Shown one piece after another: positions 9,188-18,400 of a DNA stretch of 64,000 nucleotides. The notes beneath the pieces are model-generated. The model was not told the DNA's origin. It did no database searches and was given only the letters and a program-made list of their open reading frames with translations. This stretch comes from Gemmatimonadota bacterium. GTDB taxonomy: Bacteria > Latescibacterota > UBA2968 > UBA8231. The position numbers and the translations under genes are program-made. The DNA is taken from NCBI GenBank assembly GCA_009841115.1, contig VXML01000037.1:1-64000 (forward strand), written 5' to 3'. How positions within the stretch are numbered: position 1 is the stretch's first letter; each line of letters starts with the position of its first letter.

Positions 9188-10309
9188 ATGAAAATCACCC
9201 ACGTCGAAGCCATACCCGTGCGCGTGCCCAGACCGCAGCCATTCCAAAGCAGTCTCGGCACGCACCAAGCCTCTGAAAACGCCGTCGTCTTGATCCACAC
9301 CGACGCTGGCCTCACCGGCCTCGGCGAAGCCTCCAGTATCTGGGACCGCCGCGGACGCGGGGAAAGCGAGGCCATCAACGGGCTGCTCGCCGATGTGCTC
9401 TGCGGCCTAGACCCGCGCCGCATCCGCGAGATCGCCGACCGCATGAATCAACTCCTGCACCGCTCCTTCCCGGCCAAGGCTGGCATTGAAATGGCCCTCT
9501 ACGACCTAGTCGGCAAAGCCTGCGACGTGCCCGTTTACCAACTGCTGGGAGGCCTAGTCCGCGACCGCGTGTTGCTGAGCCATTCGCTGTCCATGGGCGA
9601 CCCCGAGGCCATCGCCGCCCAAGCTCAGAGCCTAGTGGCGCAAGGATACAAGACCCTCAAGGCCAAGATCGGGCGAGATCTTCGCGCCGACCTAGCCGTA
9701 CTCGCAGCCGTGCGCGGCGCGATAGGCAACGATATCGTCCTGCGCGTGGATGCCAACATGGGCTGGTCCTCCGCCAAGGAAGCCGTGCGCTGCATCGAGG
9801 CAATCGCGGACTTTGACTTGGAGTTGGTCGAGCAGCCCCTAGCAGCCGACGACTTAGAGGGACTGCGCTTTGTCCGCGAGCGCGTCTCGCTGCCCATCAT
9901 GGCCGACGAGAGCGTTTGGACGCCGGCCGACGCCCTCAACTGCGTCCGCCACCAAGCCGTCGATGTCTTCAACGTGTACGTGTCAGAAGCCGGCGGCTTG
10001 GGTGCGGCCGCGCGCATCTTCGCCATTGCCGAAGCCGCGCGCCTACCCTGCATCATTGGCAGCATGCCCGAGCTGGGGATCGGCACCGCGGCCCAAGCCC
10101 ACCTCGCCTTTGCCATGCCCAACTTGGGCTACGCCAGTGACGTGAACGGCTGCGTCTATCACAGCGGCGACGTCATCCGCGAAAAGCTGCCCATCGCCGA
10201 CGGGTACATCCTCCCGCCAGCCGGACCGGGCCTCGGTGTTACCCTCGACGAGGACGCACTCGCAGAATACCGCTGCGACGGCTCGGCTGAGCTCGCCGAA
10301 GCCCGCTGA
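9188..10309 (+). CDS. Enolase-superfamily enzyme, MLE/dipeptide-epimerase-like
   Basis: 373 residues from the ATG at 9188, which gives the standard MKITHVEA start; an in-frame upstream GTG lies inside rsmD and is less likely. It has the N-terminal capping domain and the barrel with LKAKIG (KxK), RVDAN, VEQPL and MADES, the acid residues that hold Mg2+. At the sixth strand, where muconate-lactonizing enzymes and dipeptide epimerases usually have Lys (NxKxxxxGG), this protein reads NVYVSEAGG, so one catalytic base appears replaced by Tyr. The reaction is therefore unclear: a cycloisomerase, epimerase or sugar-acid dehydratase role is possible. The TGATG overlap with the next gene implies translational coupling with hisA. 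Confidence 0.87.
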   Translation: MKITHVEAIPVRVPRPQPFQSSLGTHQASENAVVLIHTDAGLTGLGEASSIWDRRGRGESEAINGLLADVLCGLDPRRIREIADRMNQLLHRSFPAKAGIEMALYDLVGKACDVPVYQLLGGLVRDRVLLSHSLSMGDPEAIAAQAQSLVAQGYKTLKAKIGRDLRADLAVLAAVRGAIGNDIVLRVDANMGWSSAKEAVRCIEAIADFDLELVEQPLAADDLEGLRFVRERVSLPIMADESVWTPADALNCVRHQAVDVFNVYVSEAGGLGAAARIFAIAEAARLPCIIGSMPELGIGTAAQAHLAFAMPNLGYASDVNGCVYHSGDVIREKLPIADGYILPPAGPGLGVTLDEDALAEYRCDGSAELAEAR

Positions 10310-11088
10310 TGCGCTTCCGGCCCTGTATCGACCTGCACGAGGGGCAAGTCAAGCAGATCGTCGGCACCAGCCTACGCGACGGCAGCGCCCCCCAAACCCA
10401 CTTCATCGCCCCCCATCCGCCTGCTTATTTTGCGGAGTGTTATCGCCGCGACCAGCTCTTCGGTGGCCACGTCATCATGCTCGGTCCGGGTAACGAGGAC
10501 GCAGCCGCACAGGCATTGGCCGCCTTCCCCGGAGGCTTGCAGGTCGGCGGCGGCATCCGATCCGACAACGCGGCGGCTTGGCTCAGTCGTGGGGCCGCGC
10601 AGGTGATCGTCACTTCCTATGTCTTTAGCGACGGCCAACTCCACCACAATCGGCTAGCGCAAATGGTAGCTGCGGTAGGGCGCGAGCGGCTGGTCTTAGA
10701 CCTCAGTTGCAGCAACCGCGACGGGCACTACGTAGTGATGACCGACCGCTGGCAAAAGGCCACGGACTTTGCTATCAGCGCGGACAACTTGGCGCTCCTC
10801 GCCGAGTCTTGCAGCGAATTTCTCATTCACGCCACTGGGGTCGAAGGCAAGCAGCAAGGGATCGATGCCGAACTTGTTGCGCTCTTGGGCGAAATCACAC
10901 CCATCCCGACGACGTACGCTGGCGGCGTGAGCAGCACCGAGGACATCGAGATCCTCCGCAAGCTCGGCCAAGGGAAACTGGATTTTACGGTGGGAGCGGC
11001 GCTGGATATTTTCGGGGGTACGGGGCTGCGCTACGAGGATATGTTGGCATATCGAGGGGAGGGCGAGGACAACCGTCCCAACTTGTAG
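10309..11088 (+). CDS. hisA: Eukaryote-type HisA (ProFAR isomerase)
   Basis: 259 residues beginning RFRPCIDLHEGQVKQIVG, the hallmark of the fungal/plant HIS6 branch rather than of the usual bacterial HisA. The barrel contains LQVGGGIR, the catalytic-region LDLSC and a late YAGGVSS phosphate-binding loop. The expected reaction is isomerisation of the ProFAR ribonucleotide in histidine synthesis. The ATG shares its A with the stop of the preceding enolase-superfamily gene. No other histidine gene is in the window, so the context does not confirm the pathway. Confidence 0.87.
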   Translation: MRFRPCIDLHEGQVKQIVGTSLRDGSAPQTHFIAPHPPAYFAECYRRDQLFGGHVIMLGPGNEDAAAQALAAFPGGLQVGGGIRSDNAAAWLSRGAAQVIVTSYVFSDGQLHHNRLAQMVAAVGRERLVLDLSCSNRDGHYVVMTDRWQKATDFAISADNLALLAESCSEFLIHATGVEGKQQGIDAELVALLGEITPIPTTYAGGVSSTEDIEILRKLGQGKLDFTVGAALDIFGGTGLRYEDMLAYRGEGEDNRPNL

Positions 11089-11166
11089 AGCTTGACGGCG
11101 ACGTCCGTGCGTCTCTACTCCGCCAGTGCATTCATATACGCCGACTTTTCCTCAGCCTCCAGCGTT

Positions 11167-11772
11167 TCACTCGAACAGTTCCCGCAGCCAACTAGCGAAT
11201 GTTGTGCTGAGAGGTCCATCCACGTGCAAATCCTGTGCGCGAATGGCGACACCCATTTGTCTAGGGTCCTCTCTCGTCGCCAGCCAAGCGTGGATCTTGG
11301 CTCGCAGTATCTTTTTCTCGGTAAATTTTCGGGCCTTTTCTGGAATGCCATCAATGTAGTCCTCGGACAGTGGCCATACTGGATCGTCGTCGGGGATCAT
11401 CTCTGAGACGAAGTTTTCGAGTTCGCCGGGTGATGTATTGTTGGGCATCAACCAGATGCCGACTCGGGGGTTGCTGTCTATAATGGTGCCGGTGAGTTCA
11501 GGATTACTGGGCACCTCGATATTCTCCTCTCGAAGCCTGTCCGCCACAGTACGCCAGCGAGCGTCCAGATCGTCGTTTGTATCTACGAGGATGCCGACGG
11601 CTTTGCGACCAGGAGCCTGAATCTCAGAGCCGATGGCTTCGAGAAGCACTTCTATTCCTTCTTTATCCAGAATACAAAATTCTGGCATCTCTTCATGGAA
11701 ATTACATAGATGCCGAACGACATGCTTATCGTTTGGTCCTTCAACGAGAAGGACGCGGTCATTATTATCCAT
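11167..11772 (-). CDS. DUF3226 TOPRIM-like nuclease partner
   Basis: 201 residues. The start VLLVEGPNDKHVVRHL has the TOPRIM glutamate, GILVDTNDD provides the D.D-like acidic cluster, and GIWLMPNN..GELENFV is the typical DUF3226 motif. This fold is related to the nuclease half of OLD-family proteins and to AriB (DUF4435) of PARIS. It lies 33 bp behind an ABC-type ATPase on the same strand, so the two probably act as a pair in phage or plasmid defence. Nuclease activity is inferred from fold only. Confidence 0.8.
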   Translation of the reverse strand: MDNNDRVLLVEGPNDKHVVRHLCNFHEEMPEFCILDKEGIEVLLEAIGSEIQAPGRKAVGILVDTNDDLDARWRTVADRLREENIEVPSNPELTGTIIDSNPRVGIWLMPNNTSPGELENFVSEMIPDDDPVWPLSEDYIDGIPEKARKFTEKKILRAKIHAWLATREDPRQMGVAIRAQDLHVDGPLSTTFASWLRELFE

Positions 11773-11805
11773 CCACCTACCTTATCCCAAGACGTTTTTG
11801 AGAAA

Positions 11806-13005
11806 CTACCTCACTTCAATGTGTTGCTTGGCGGCGACTTTGAGATTGCGCTCTGAATACTCGACTGCCCACATCTCCTCGTCCTCTCGCTCAAGACGCA
11901 CAAGTGCCCCTTCGACTTCCTCGCACTCGGTCAGTGCTTGTGCAAAGCCGCGTACGCAGTCAAAGCTGTGCGTCGTTGCAATGACTTGGACGTTGTTTGC
12001 ATGGGCGGTCTTAAAGACCATGCGCCAGAAATCGGGCTGGACGGAATGGTGGATGCCGTTTTCCACTTCGTCGATGAGCAGAAAACCGTCGCGGCTATTG
12101 GTCAGTGCCAAGGCGGTGCCGGCTAGGTGCAGTGCTCCATCGCCAAGACTTTGTAAAGGGACCGGACGAGCTTGCCCCTGAAGCTTTGCGACCACCCGCT
12201 GAACGTATTCGACATCAGGTTTCTCATATACGTCTGATACGTCGTCTGATATGTCGTCGCGAATCACCGCCACGCGCTCTAAGTCACTGCCGAGAATCAA
12301 TCTCAGTGCCTGCATTGCTCGGTCCTCATCGTCCGTTAGCGCAATGGCATTCCAGAACCGTACGATTTCTTTGTTGCTCAACAGGCCCGGCCCCAAAGGT
12401 TGACATCCTATTGGAGATGGCCATGCAGCTCCGCCCAATAAACTATATGAGTATAGATATGCACTACCGCCATAACGTTCTACGGTTCTGGCCGCATCCG
12501 ATCCTTGGATGGGGAGAACCCATGGAAGGATCTGTTCAGTGTCTTGAAATACGACTTTGAACGCCTGAGTATAGCCGTCCCGAATAAACAAAGATAGAGC
12601 TTGTTCGATATTAGAAGCCTGCTCATCGTCCAGAGGAGTTTCCTCAATCCTGAGTTGTCCCGTATCGCTCTTTGGACCGATTGAGATGCGGGCACATCTC
12701 GACACATCCCGGCCGTGGAATAGGGCTGCAAAATCGGGTACAAATCTTTTGTGCATACGGACATCTTGAATCTCAGCAATAGCGAGCTCTTGGCGGCTCT
12801 CCAGCAGTTCGGACAGAACTTTATAGTGCCCGCGAGCCGCATAGACTCGGACGGCGTCTAAAACGGTCGTCTTACCGACGCTATTCTTGCCGGCTAGCAG
12901 CGTCACGCGGCCCAACCGCTCAATGGAAAGCTCCTTGATCCCCCGAAACCCTTTTATCGACAGGCTCGGAAGATGTAGTCGGTCGTCGAGTCGTTTTTGT
13001 GACAT
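11806..13005 (-). CDS. AAA_21/OLD-like ATPase of a two-gene defence module
   Basis: About 399 residues from the ATG at 13005, which has an AAGG about ten bases upstream; an in-frame ATG at 13068 would add 21 residues that look non-conserved. It contains SIKGFRGIKEL, Walker A GKNSVGKTT, an ABC-like signature region SLGDGALHLAGTALAL, Walker B GFLLIDEVENGIHH and the H-loop ATTHSFDCV, as in overcoming-lysogenization-defect (OLD), Gabija and PARIS ATPases. It should sense an invader signal and control the adjacent DUF3226 protein. Base composition is somewhat lower in GC than the housekeeping genes, in keeping with transfer. Confidence 0.85.
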   Translation of the reverse strand: MSQKRLDDRLHLPSLSIKGFRGIKELSIERLGRVTLLAGKNSVGKTTVLDAVRVYAARGHYKVLSELLESRQELAIAEIQDVRMHKRFVPDFAALFHGRDVSRCARISIGPKSDTGQLRIEETPLDDEQASNIEQALSLFIRDGYTQAFKVVFQDTEQILPWVLPIQGSDAARTVERYGGSAYLYSYSLLGGAAWPSPIGCQPLGPGLLSNKEIVRFWNAIALTDDEDRAMQALRLILGSDLERVAVIRDDISDDVSDVYEKPDVEYVQRVVAKLQGQARPVPLQSLGDGALHLAGTALALTNSRDGFLLIDEVENGIHHSVQPDFWRMVFKTAHANNVQVIATTHSFDCVRGFAQALTECEEVEGALVRLEREDEEMWAVEYSERNLKVAAKQHIEVR

Positions 13006-13083
13006 AGCGTTAGCACCTTCTTTCGAGGGCGAAAGTTTTGAACTCAATGTATGGTCGTCCCCGGTCATTAAACTCGCCGATGA

Positions 13084-13368
13084 TCATAGGATCAGTAGGG
13101 GTGGATCCGTGTCCAAGAAGTCCATCACTACGTCCGTTCCGTGTAGCCCTTGGCTCTCAACCTCCCTAAGCACCTCATCCATGGAGTCCCCGATGGCTAA
13201 AACTCCCTTCTGTCCCATTGCGACCCACTTGTCAGGGTGCCTTTCCACTAAACTGGGGCGCTCCTTTCTCATGCGAGCGACGATTTCGTGGTACTCGTCC
13301 ATCTCATCCATCAAGACCTTGGCACCACCCAATCCCTCAATGACCTCCTTCACATAGTCCTTGTCCAT
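13084..13368 (-). CDS. Small acidic protein of unknown function
   Basis: 94 residues, acidic, with a RHPDKWVAMGQKGVLAIGDSMDEVL core that resembles small DUF5678-like proteins; this resemblance is by eye. A good purine-rich AAGGAGATATCTT leader precedes the ATG. It sits between the ATPase gene and one copy of the 75-bp repeat. A 35-codon peptide frame (13444 to 13337, minus strand) that starts inside the repeat overlaps its start in another frame. Function is not recognised. Confidence 0.6.
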   Translation of the reverse strand: MDKDYVKEVIEGLGGAKVLMDEMDEYHEIVARMRKERPSLVERHPDKWVAMGQKGVLAIGDSMDEVLREVESQGLHGTDVVMDFLDTDPPLLIL

Positions 13369-13410
13369 AAGATATCTCCTTCTCTCCTGAGATAGCTTCC
13401 CGAACTATTT

Positions 13411-13485
13411 GATAATCAAATTCTGGCCCTTGTGTAGTATTCATCGAACCATCTTAACGTCTCGGATCGCCCGAACCCTGTCAAG
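13411..13485. repeat. 75-bp direct repeat, copy 1 (left edge of R-M cassette)
   Basis: Matches 15367-15441 at 69 of 75 positions without gaps. On the minus strand it carries a TTGACA hexamer (13484-13479), a non-coding leader and an ATG plus the first codons (MNTTQ, then EFDYQ) of the restriction gene. Here the coding part runs on for only 35 codons. Confidence 0.9.
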
Positions 13486-13524
13486 ATTGCAGATGACGTC
13501 GATGCGTTGCGTCACGGACGCCTT

Positions 13525-14466
13525 TTATTGAGTTTTATATTGCTCTTTTTGTTCGAGTAATGTCAGTTGTGTAGGTTCTTTCGGTCTATCTGGATAAAGA
13601 GATTCAACGGACTTTTCAAAATCGCTAAGAGCGTTCTCATGGCCGCGCAAAAACCAATGTTTATGATTTTCAAGATACGCCTTTCTAATAGACTCGTTAC
13701 GCAAATCAAGAGGAACGCGCTCCATTCTTGGATCAATGCTATCGAATCCTACAAACTCTTTTTGCAAGCGTTTTTTCGACATTTTTACGTAGGCAGGGTT
13801 CAATTCAATTCCGACGCCAACTCGATTAAGCTGTTGACATACCCTGAGTGTCGTTCCACTACCCAAGAATGGGTCGAGAACTAGCGACCCTTCATTGCTT
13901 GAGGCTAATATCATCCGCTCCATTAGCCCTTCGGGTTTTTGAGTTGGGTGATTCTGTCTATTCTCATTGCAGTAGTGAACGTGCGAAAATTCCCAAACAT
14001 CCCCTGGATTTGCCCCTCGCATGTTGTTGCGTTCACGGTAGTATTTTTGGGGTACGCGAATATCGTCCAAATTAAAAGTAAATTTTTTTGTTTTTGTGAA
14101 CATTAGAATATCGTCGTGCCGAGGAGAAAAGCCTCTCTTTTTTCCTATTCCCTGCGTATAGTGCCATACGATCCAACTATTAAAAAACATTCCAAAATTT
14201 CTATCTAGGAGATCATACATAGAGGAAATAAATCGGAATCCCATAAAAACATAAATCGTTCCATCAGCCTTTAGGAGTCTATGCGCTTCTTTGATCCAAT
14301 TTTTCGAGAACGCTAAATACTCTTCAAAGTCTTTAGTATCACGATTATTACCATAGTCTTTTCCCAGATTATAAGGGGGATCGGCAATGATAAGGTCAAA
14401 GGTCTCAGAGTCGAGTTTTTGCATTTTAGAGACGGCGTCTCCCAAGATTATTTTTTGTTCAATCAT
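13525..14466 (-). CDS. Type II DNA methyltransferase, beta class
   Basis: 313 residues. The catalytic motif IADPPYNLGKDY comes near residue 28 and the SAM motif VLDPFLGSGTT near residue 200, preceded by HPTQKP; this order defines the beta class of amino methyltransferases (M.RsrI and M.HinfI type), so N6-adenine methylation is likely. It should protect the host from the neighbouring endonuclease, whose 3' end it overlaps by 8 bp, implying coupled translation. The gene is clearly AT-richer than the flanks, a sign of acquisition. The target sequence cannot be predicted. Confidence 0.92.
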   Translation of the reverse strand: MIEQKIILGDAVSKMQKLDSETFDLIIADPPYNLGKDYGNNRDTKDFEEYLAFSKNWIKEAHRLLKADGTIYVFMGFRFISSMYDLLDRNFGMFFNSWIVWHYTQGIGKKRGFSPRHDDILMFTKTKKFTFNLDDIRVPQKYYRERNNMRGANPGDVWEFSHVHYCNENRQNHPTQKPEGLMERMILASSNEGSLVLDPFLGSGTTLRVCQQLNRVGVGIELNPAYVKMSKKRLQKEFVGFDSIDPRMERVPLDLRNESIRKAYLENHKHWFLRGHENALSDFEKSVESLYPDRPKEPTQLTLLEQKEQYKTQ

Positions 14467-15400
14467 CGGATTTTATCCATCCATTTTTATTGGCTAATTC
14501 AAGCCATTGCTCAAATGATCGCCGATCAGACTGAAGGTATTTCTGATCAAGCAACTGACAGAACTCCCATGTGGTTCTTTCTTCAAGTTCAACGTAGTGA
14601 ATATCCCGTATTTGGATCTGTCCCGTTCCAAGAGCAGGATTGTAGTTTATATCCCTTGAAGACAGATATTTGAGGTCATAAGTATTATACGCAACAACCT
14701 CCATGATTCCATCCATCAATCCTGTAGTTTTATTACGCTTTGAATATACGCGGTGTTTCAGAGAAAGAATGACAAATATGTAATCGGAGTCTTCAATATA
14801 GGCAGTACGAATACGAGCGTATGAGGTGATATTTGGCGACTTCCCACTAGATTCTATGTCCTCTGATGTTGCCTTAACATCAACCTCTGCCGTCACGCCA
14901 CTTTCAAGTTTTCTTTGCTTCTGGAACTGTAATATGATATCAGCCATGTGTAGGCGTTCAACTGCTTCTACATTGATCAATTGATATTTGTTGTTCTTAT
15001 CTTCGAGGGCATCATAAAACGTTTGGGCGGCCCATGCTTCAATAAATGGCCCAGCGATCTTATTTATATTCTCCATTGGGAGACCAAACTTTAGATTTGT
15101 ATTGATAAAAATTTTATTTTTTTCCTGTTCAATCGCCTCTTTAATGATCGCTTCAATAGTAGTTGTGACGAAATGCGAGCATTCCGAGTAATCATCAGAC
15201 TGATTGGGAATTTTGAAGTTTTGTGTTTCGTATGCCATCGTTGTTCCTTCGACTTGTTGTAATTTAGGGGAAAGTCGCGCCTTGGCGACCTCGCGTCGTT
15301 TTTCACGCGCCTTGGTTCCACGATTGATTTTGCTCAGCCCTCGTGCGCTTTCTTTCATATACGTCTGATAATCAAACTCTGTCTCTTGTGTAGTATTCAT
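14459..15400 (-). CDS. Putative type II restriction endonuclease
   Basis: 313 residues. The middle contains MADIIL followed about 15 residues later by AEVDVKA, which fits the PD-(D/E)xK nuclease core (D ... DVK). It lies directly upstream of and overlaps the methyltransferase, the usual arrangement of a type II restriction-modification operon. The ATG at 15400 lies in the 75-bp repeat; an alternative start at codon 56 (MAYETQ) has a GAAGGA leader, and the basic segment between (KAREKRREVAKARL) might be a non-conserved extension. No specific enzyme family could be named. Confidence 0.75.
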   Translation of the reverse strand: MNTTQETEFDYQTYMKESARGLSKINRGTKAREKRREVAKARLSPKLQQVEGTTMAYETQNFKIPNQSDDYSECSHFVTTTIEAIIKEAIEQEKNKIFINTNLKFGLPMENINKIAGPFIEAWAAQTFYDALEDKNNKYQLINVEAVERLHMADIILQFQKQRKLESGVTAEVDVKATSEDIESSGKSPNITSYARIRTAYIEDSDYIFVILSLKHRVYSKRNKTTGLMDGIMEVVAYNTYDLKYLSSRDINYNPALGTGQIQIRDIHYVELEERTTWEFCQLLDQKYLQSDRRSFEQWLELANKNGWIKSDD

Positions 15401-15441
15401 CGAATTATCCTAACGTCTCGGATCGCCCGAACCCTGTCAAG
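15367..15441. repeat. 75-bp direct repeat, copy 2 (right edge of R-M cassette)
   Basis: Partner of 13411-13485. It provides the TTGACA-containing promoter-like sequence (minus strand 15440-15435) and the first eleven or so codons of the restriction gene. The six differences are spread through the copy. Confidence 0.9.
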
Positions 15442-15458
15442 CGGCGCAGTCCCTCAAT

Positions 15459-18400
15459 CTACACCGCCACCCTCGTCTCCGTATCCCCCGCTGCCAGCGC
15501 ATTCATATACGCCAGCGTCATATCGCGGGTGCGGTATGTGCCGAAGGTGGCTTCGTCTTCGCGGCGGACGATGGGGAAGGTGTCGAGGACGTATTCGGCG
15601 TCGTCCCGCGACAGGCCGTAGAGGTGGAAGTAGAGCGCGTCGAGGCGGGCGCGGAGGTGGCGGCGTTCCTCTTCGTCCCAGATGAAGGGCTCGCCGTCGT
15701 AGCCGAGGTCGCGGGCGAAGGGGGCCATGTCGTGAGCGGTGTACGTGAGGCGGAGCACATGGTCGCGGACGAGGTCGCGAGCGGTCGTCGCGCCGAATTC
15801 TCTGTTATAAGCGTCAGGGGTGATCAGTGGTAACTGCTCGACGATATACCAGTTCAGTGTAACGCCCTGAATCTTCTGTCGAACAACGTAGTCAAAGGCC
15901 ATGCTGTTTAGACAAGATACGATGCAACAACACGCGACCACCTCTGTTTCAGTGGGCAGTAGGATGTTATTGGCATTTATCTCATAGGCGGCATGTGGTC
16001 CTACCGCAGCAATCATAGTACGAACATTAGTTGCTGCCGTGATTCGCTTGTAAGTAAGAATATAACCACGAGTGGATGCGATCTTGCGATGGGATGAATC
16101 AACGAAATACCTGATGTTGGGCAGCCAATTCGGATTTGCGTGCTCCTCCGGTGTAGCTTCTCGCGGTTGACCGGGCCGATTCAGGTTCTCTGGGTTGACC
16201 ACGACGCTGGCGGCGCGATGGTCAAATGCCTGCACCATCTTCCCTTCGTATAACGGCAAATACACTTCCTCCCCCTTCTTCCAACGGTTGCCCTCGACGG
16301 GATAGAAACCTTCCGTATCAAGCTGCGCGGCGGTGCGAAAGAGGTGGGAGTCGGAGGTCATGTTAAATAGTCCCTGCATGAACAGTACCCGCCAAGCGCG
16401 GCGTTTCTTACTCCCCGAGCTATCCACCATAACCAGACGCCGCTCGTAGATTCCACGAGTGACGTCGGCGTCACGGCGGGTGCGAAAGACGGGTGCCGTG
16501 CCGGTATTCGGATTTACGCGGGCGAAGTCGTCCGGCGTCAATGGAAAGCAGCGGTCCTCGTCATCGATCGTTTTCGTGTCGTGTAGGAAGAACGCGCATT
16601 CGGTCTGGTCGAATCGTCGCTCCTCACCGCCAAAGATGAGGGCGCAAAATTTGAACGAGGCATGGATGTCTTTGAAGAAAATTCTCTTGTTCTCAAAATC
16701 GAACAGGCCACTCACCCGTCCACTGGTCGAAACGGACTTGAAGAATCGAGCCGCAGTCTTGTCGGCATAAATGCCTGATGGCGTCAGTAGGCCAACAAAA
16801 CCATCCGGCTTAATCAGACTCATGGCCCGCTCAACGAACAGCGAGTACAGATTGATGCGACCGCCACTTAGAAGCGGATACTCATCTGATGATCGAATGA
16901 ACTCGCGCATCGCCGTAGCTTGGTTCCGCACCGTTTCGTACTCCAAGACGAGTTTGTCGCCTGTCTCTTTTTTCTGTTTAATCAGCGCCTTTCGTCGCGC
17001 TCCAGTCGCCGCGTGAGCGATCTCTTCGTCGCGGGTTGCGAACCATTCCACTTCCGGCTGTTCAATCTGGTCCCAAGGCGGATTGCCAATAATCGCGTCA
17101 AATCCACCTTGCGGACGACTTTCCTGCCACCGATGCCACACCCCCGGAAAAGCCACCTCCCAATGCAAGAAGCCCTCGCGATTGGCAATGGACGTGGCCT
17201 CGTGCCATAGCTTGGCAAAGTCGGAAATGTCCTCCTCCGGCCCTCGCGCCAAAAGTTCGTAAGCATTCGCCGCATGGTAGCCGAGCGTCGTAACCAGCGG
17301 CCCCTCAAATTCATCGCGTTCTTTCTTCTTCATCCCAGCCGTCAGCCAACGCCAGCCGCACAGAAAGTCGAGCAAGCCGCGCAGATCAGCGGTCGTCTCC
17401 TCCACCCCACCGAACAGCTCCGCCGACTCCTGCACCTCCGCAACGTCCGCGTCGGACATCTCCTCAATCAGTTGCATCCCGTCGGTGGCTGTCTCCGCAC
17501 TGGCAATGGCGCTACTAGCAAACATCCCGCCGAGCCGATTCAATTCATCCGTGGCGTCCCGCACCCGTAGCCCAACCAGCGAGTCGCCGCAACGCAAATG
17601 ATGATCGAGAAAAGACAGCGGCGCGCCCACCGTAAAACTGTGCAGCCACAACGACACCTTGGCCAGTTCGACCGTCAGCCGATTCTTATCCACCCCATAA
17701 ATGCAGCGCTTGAGCACCATGCGACGAATAATGGCTTGGTCGGTAAGCTGCGCCTCGTCCAAAACCCAGTTCGATTCGTCGGCCCGCTTGCGAATGTCCT
17801 CCCGAATCGCCGCCACGCGCCCCACCAACGGCGACGCGTACTCCCCGTCCAGCCACTCCGGAACCGAGGGGACGAACTCAATCAACTCAGCGATGTAGTC
17901 CGACAGAAAGTCCACCGCCGTGACGAGGAAGTGCCCACTACCCATCGCCGGGTCCAAAACTTTGAGGTCTAATACAGCCTCTGCCGGATCAAGCTGCTCA
18001 AGTTCCTCCCGCCGTTCCTGCTTAGATCGGCGTTCGCTCTTAAGTTCGGCAGCCTTGTCCTCAAAGGCTTGTAGCCGCTCTTCGGCCAGCGGCTTCAAGG
18101 TTCGCTCGACAATCAGATCGACGAGTTCCTGAGAGGTATAAAAACTGCCGCTGTCCTTGCGGGCATACGGATTGGGCCGAATGGAAATGTTGCCGTTGTC
18201 ATCGCGCACCGGCTCGCGCTCCAGCAGCCGCTCGTAAATCGAGCCAAGCTGTTGCACCGACATGTCGCGGTAGTTGACAAAGCGGCGCACGCCCTGCGAA
18301 TCCTCGGTGTGGCTCAGATCGTAGATGATAGGTGCAATTTCTTCATCGGCCAGACGGACCGTTTCCAACAATGGGGCAGCTTCCGCCGCAAACAGCCCGC

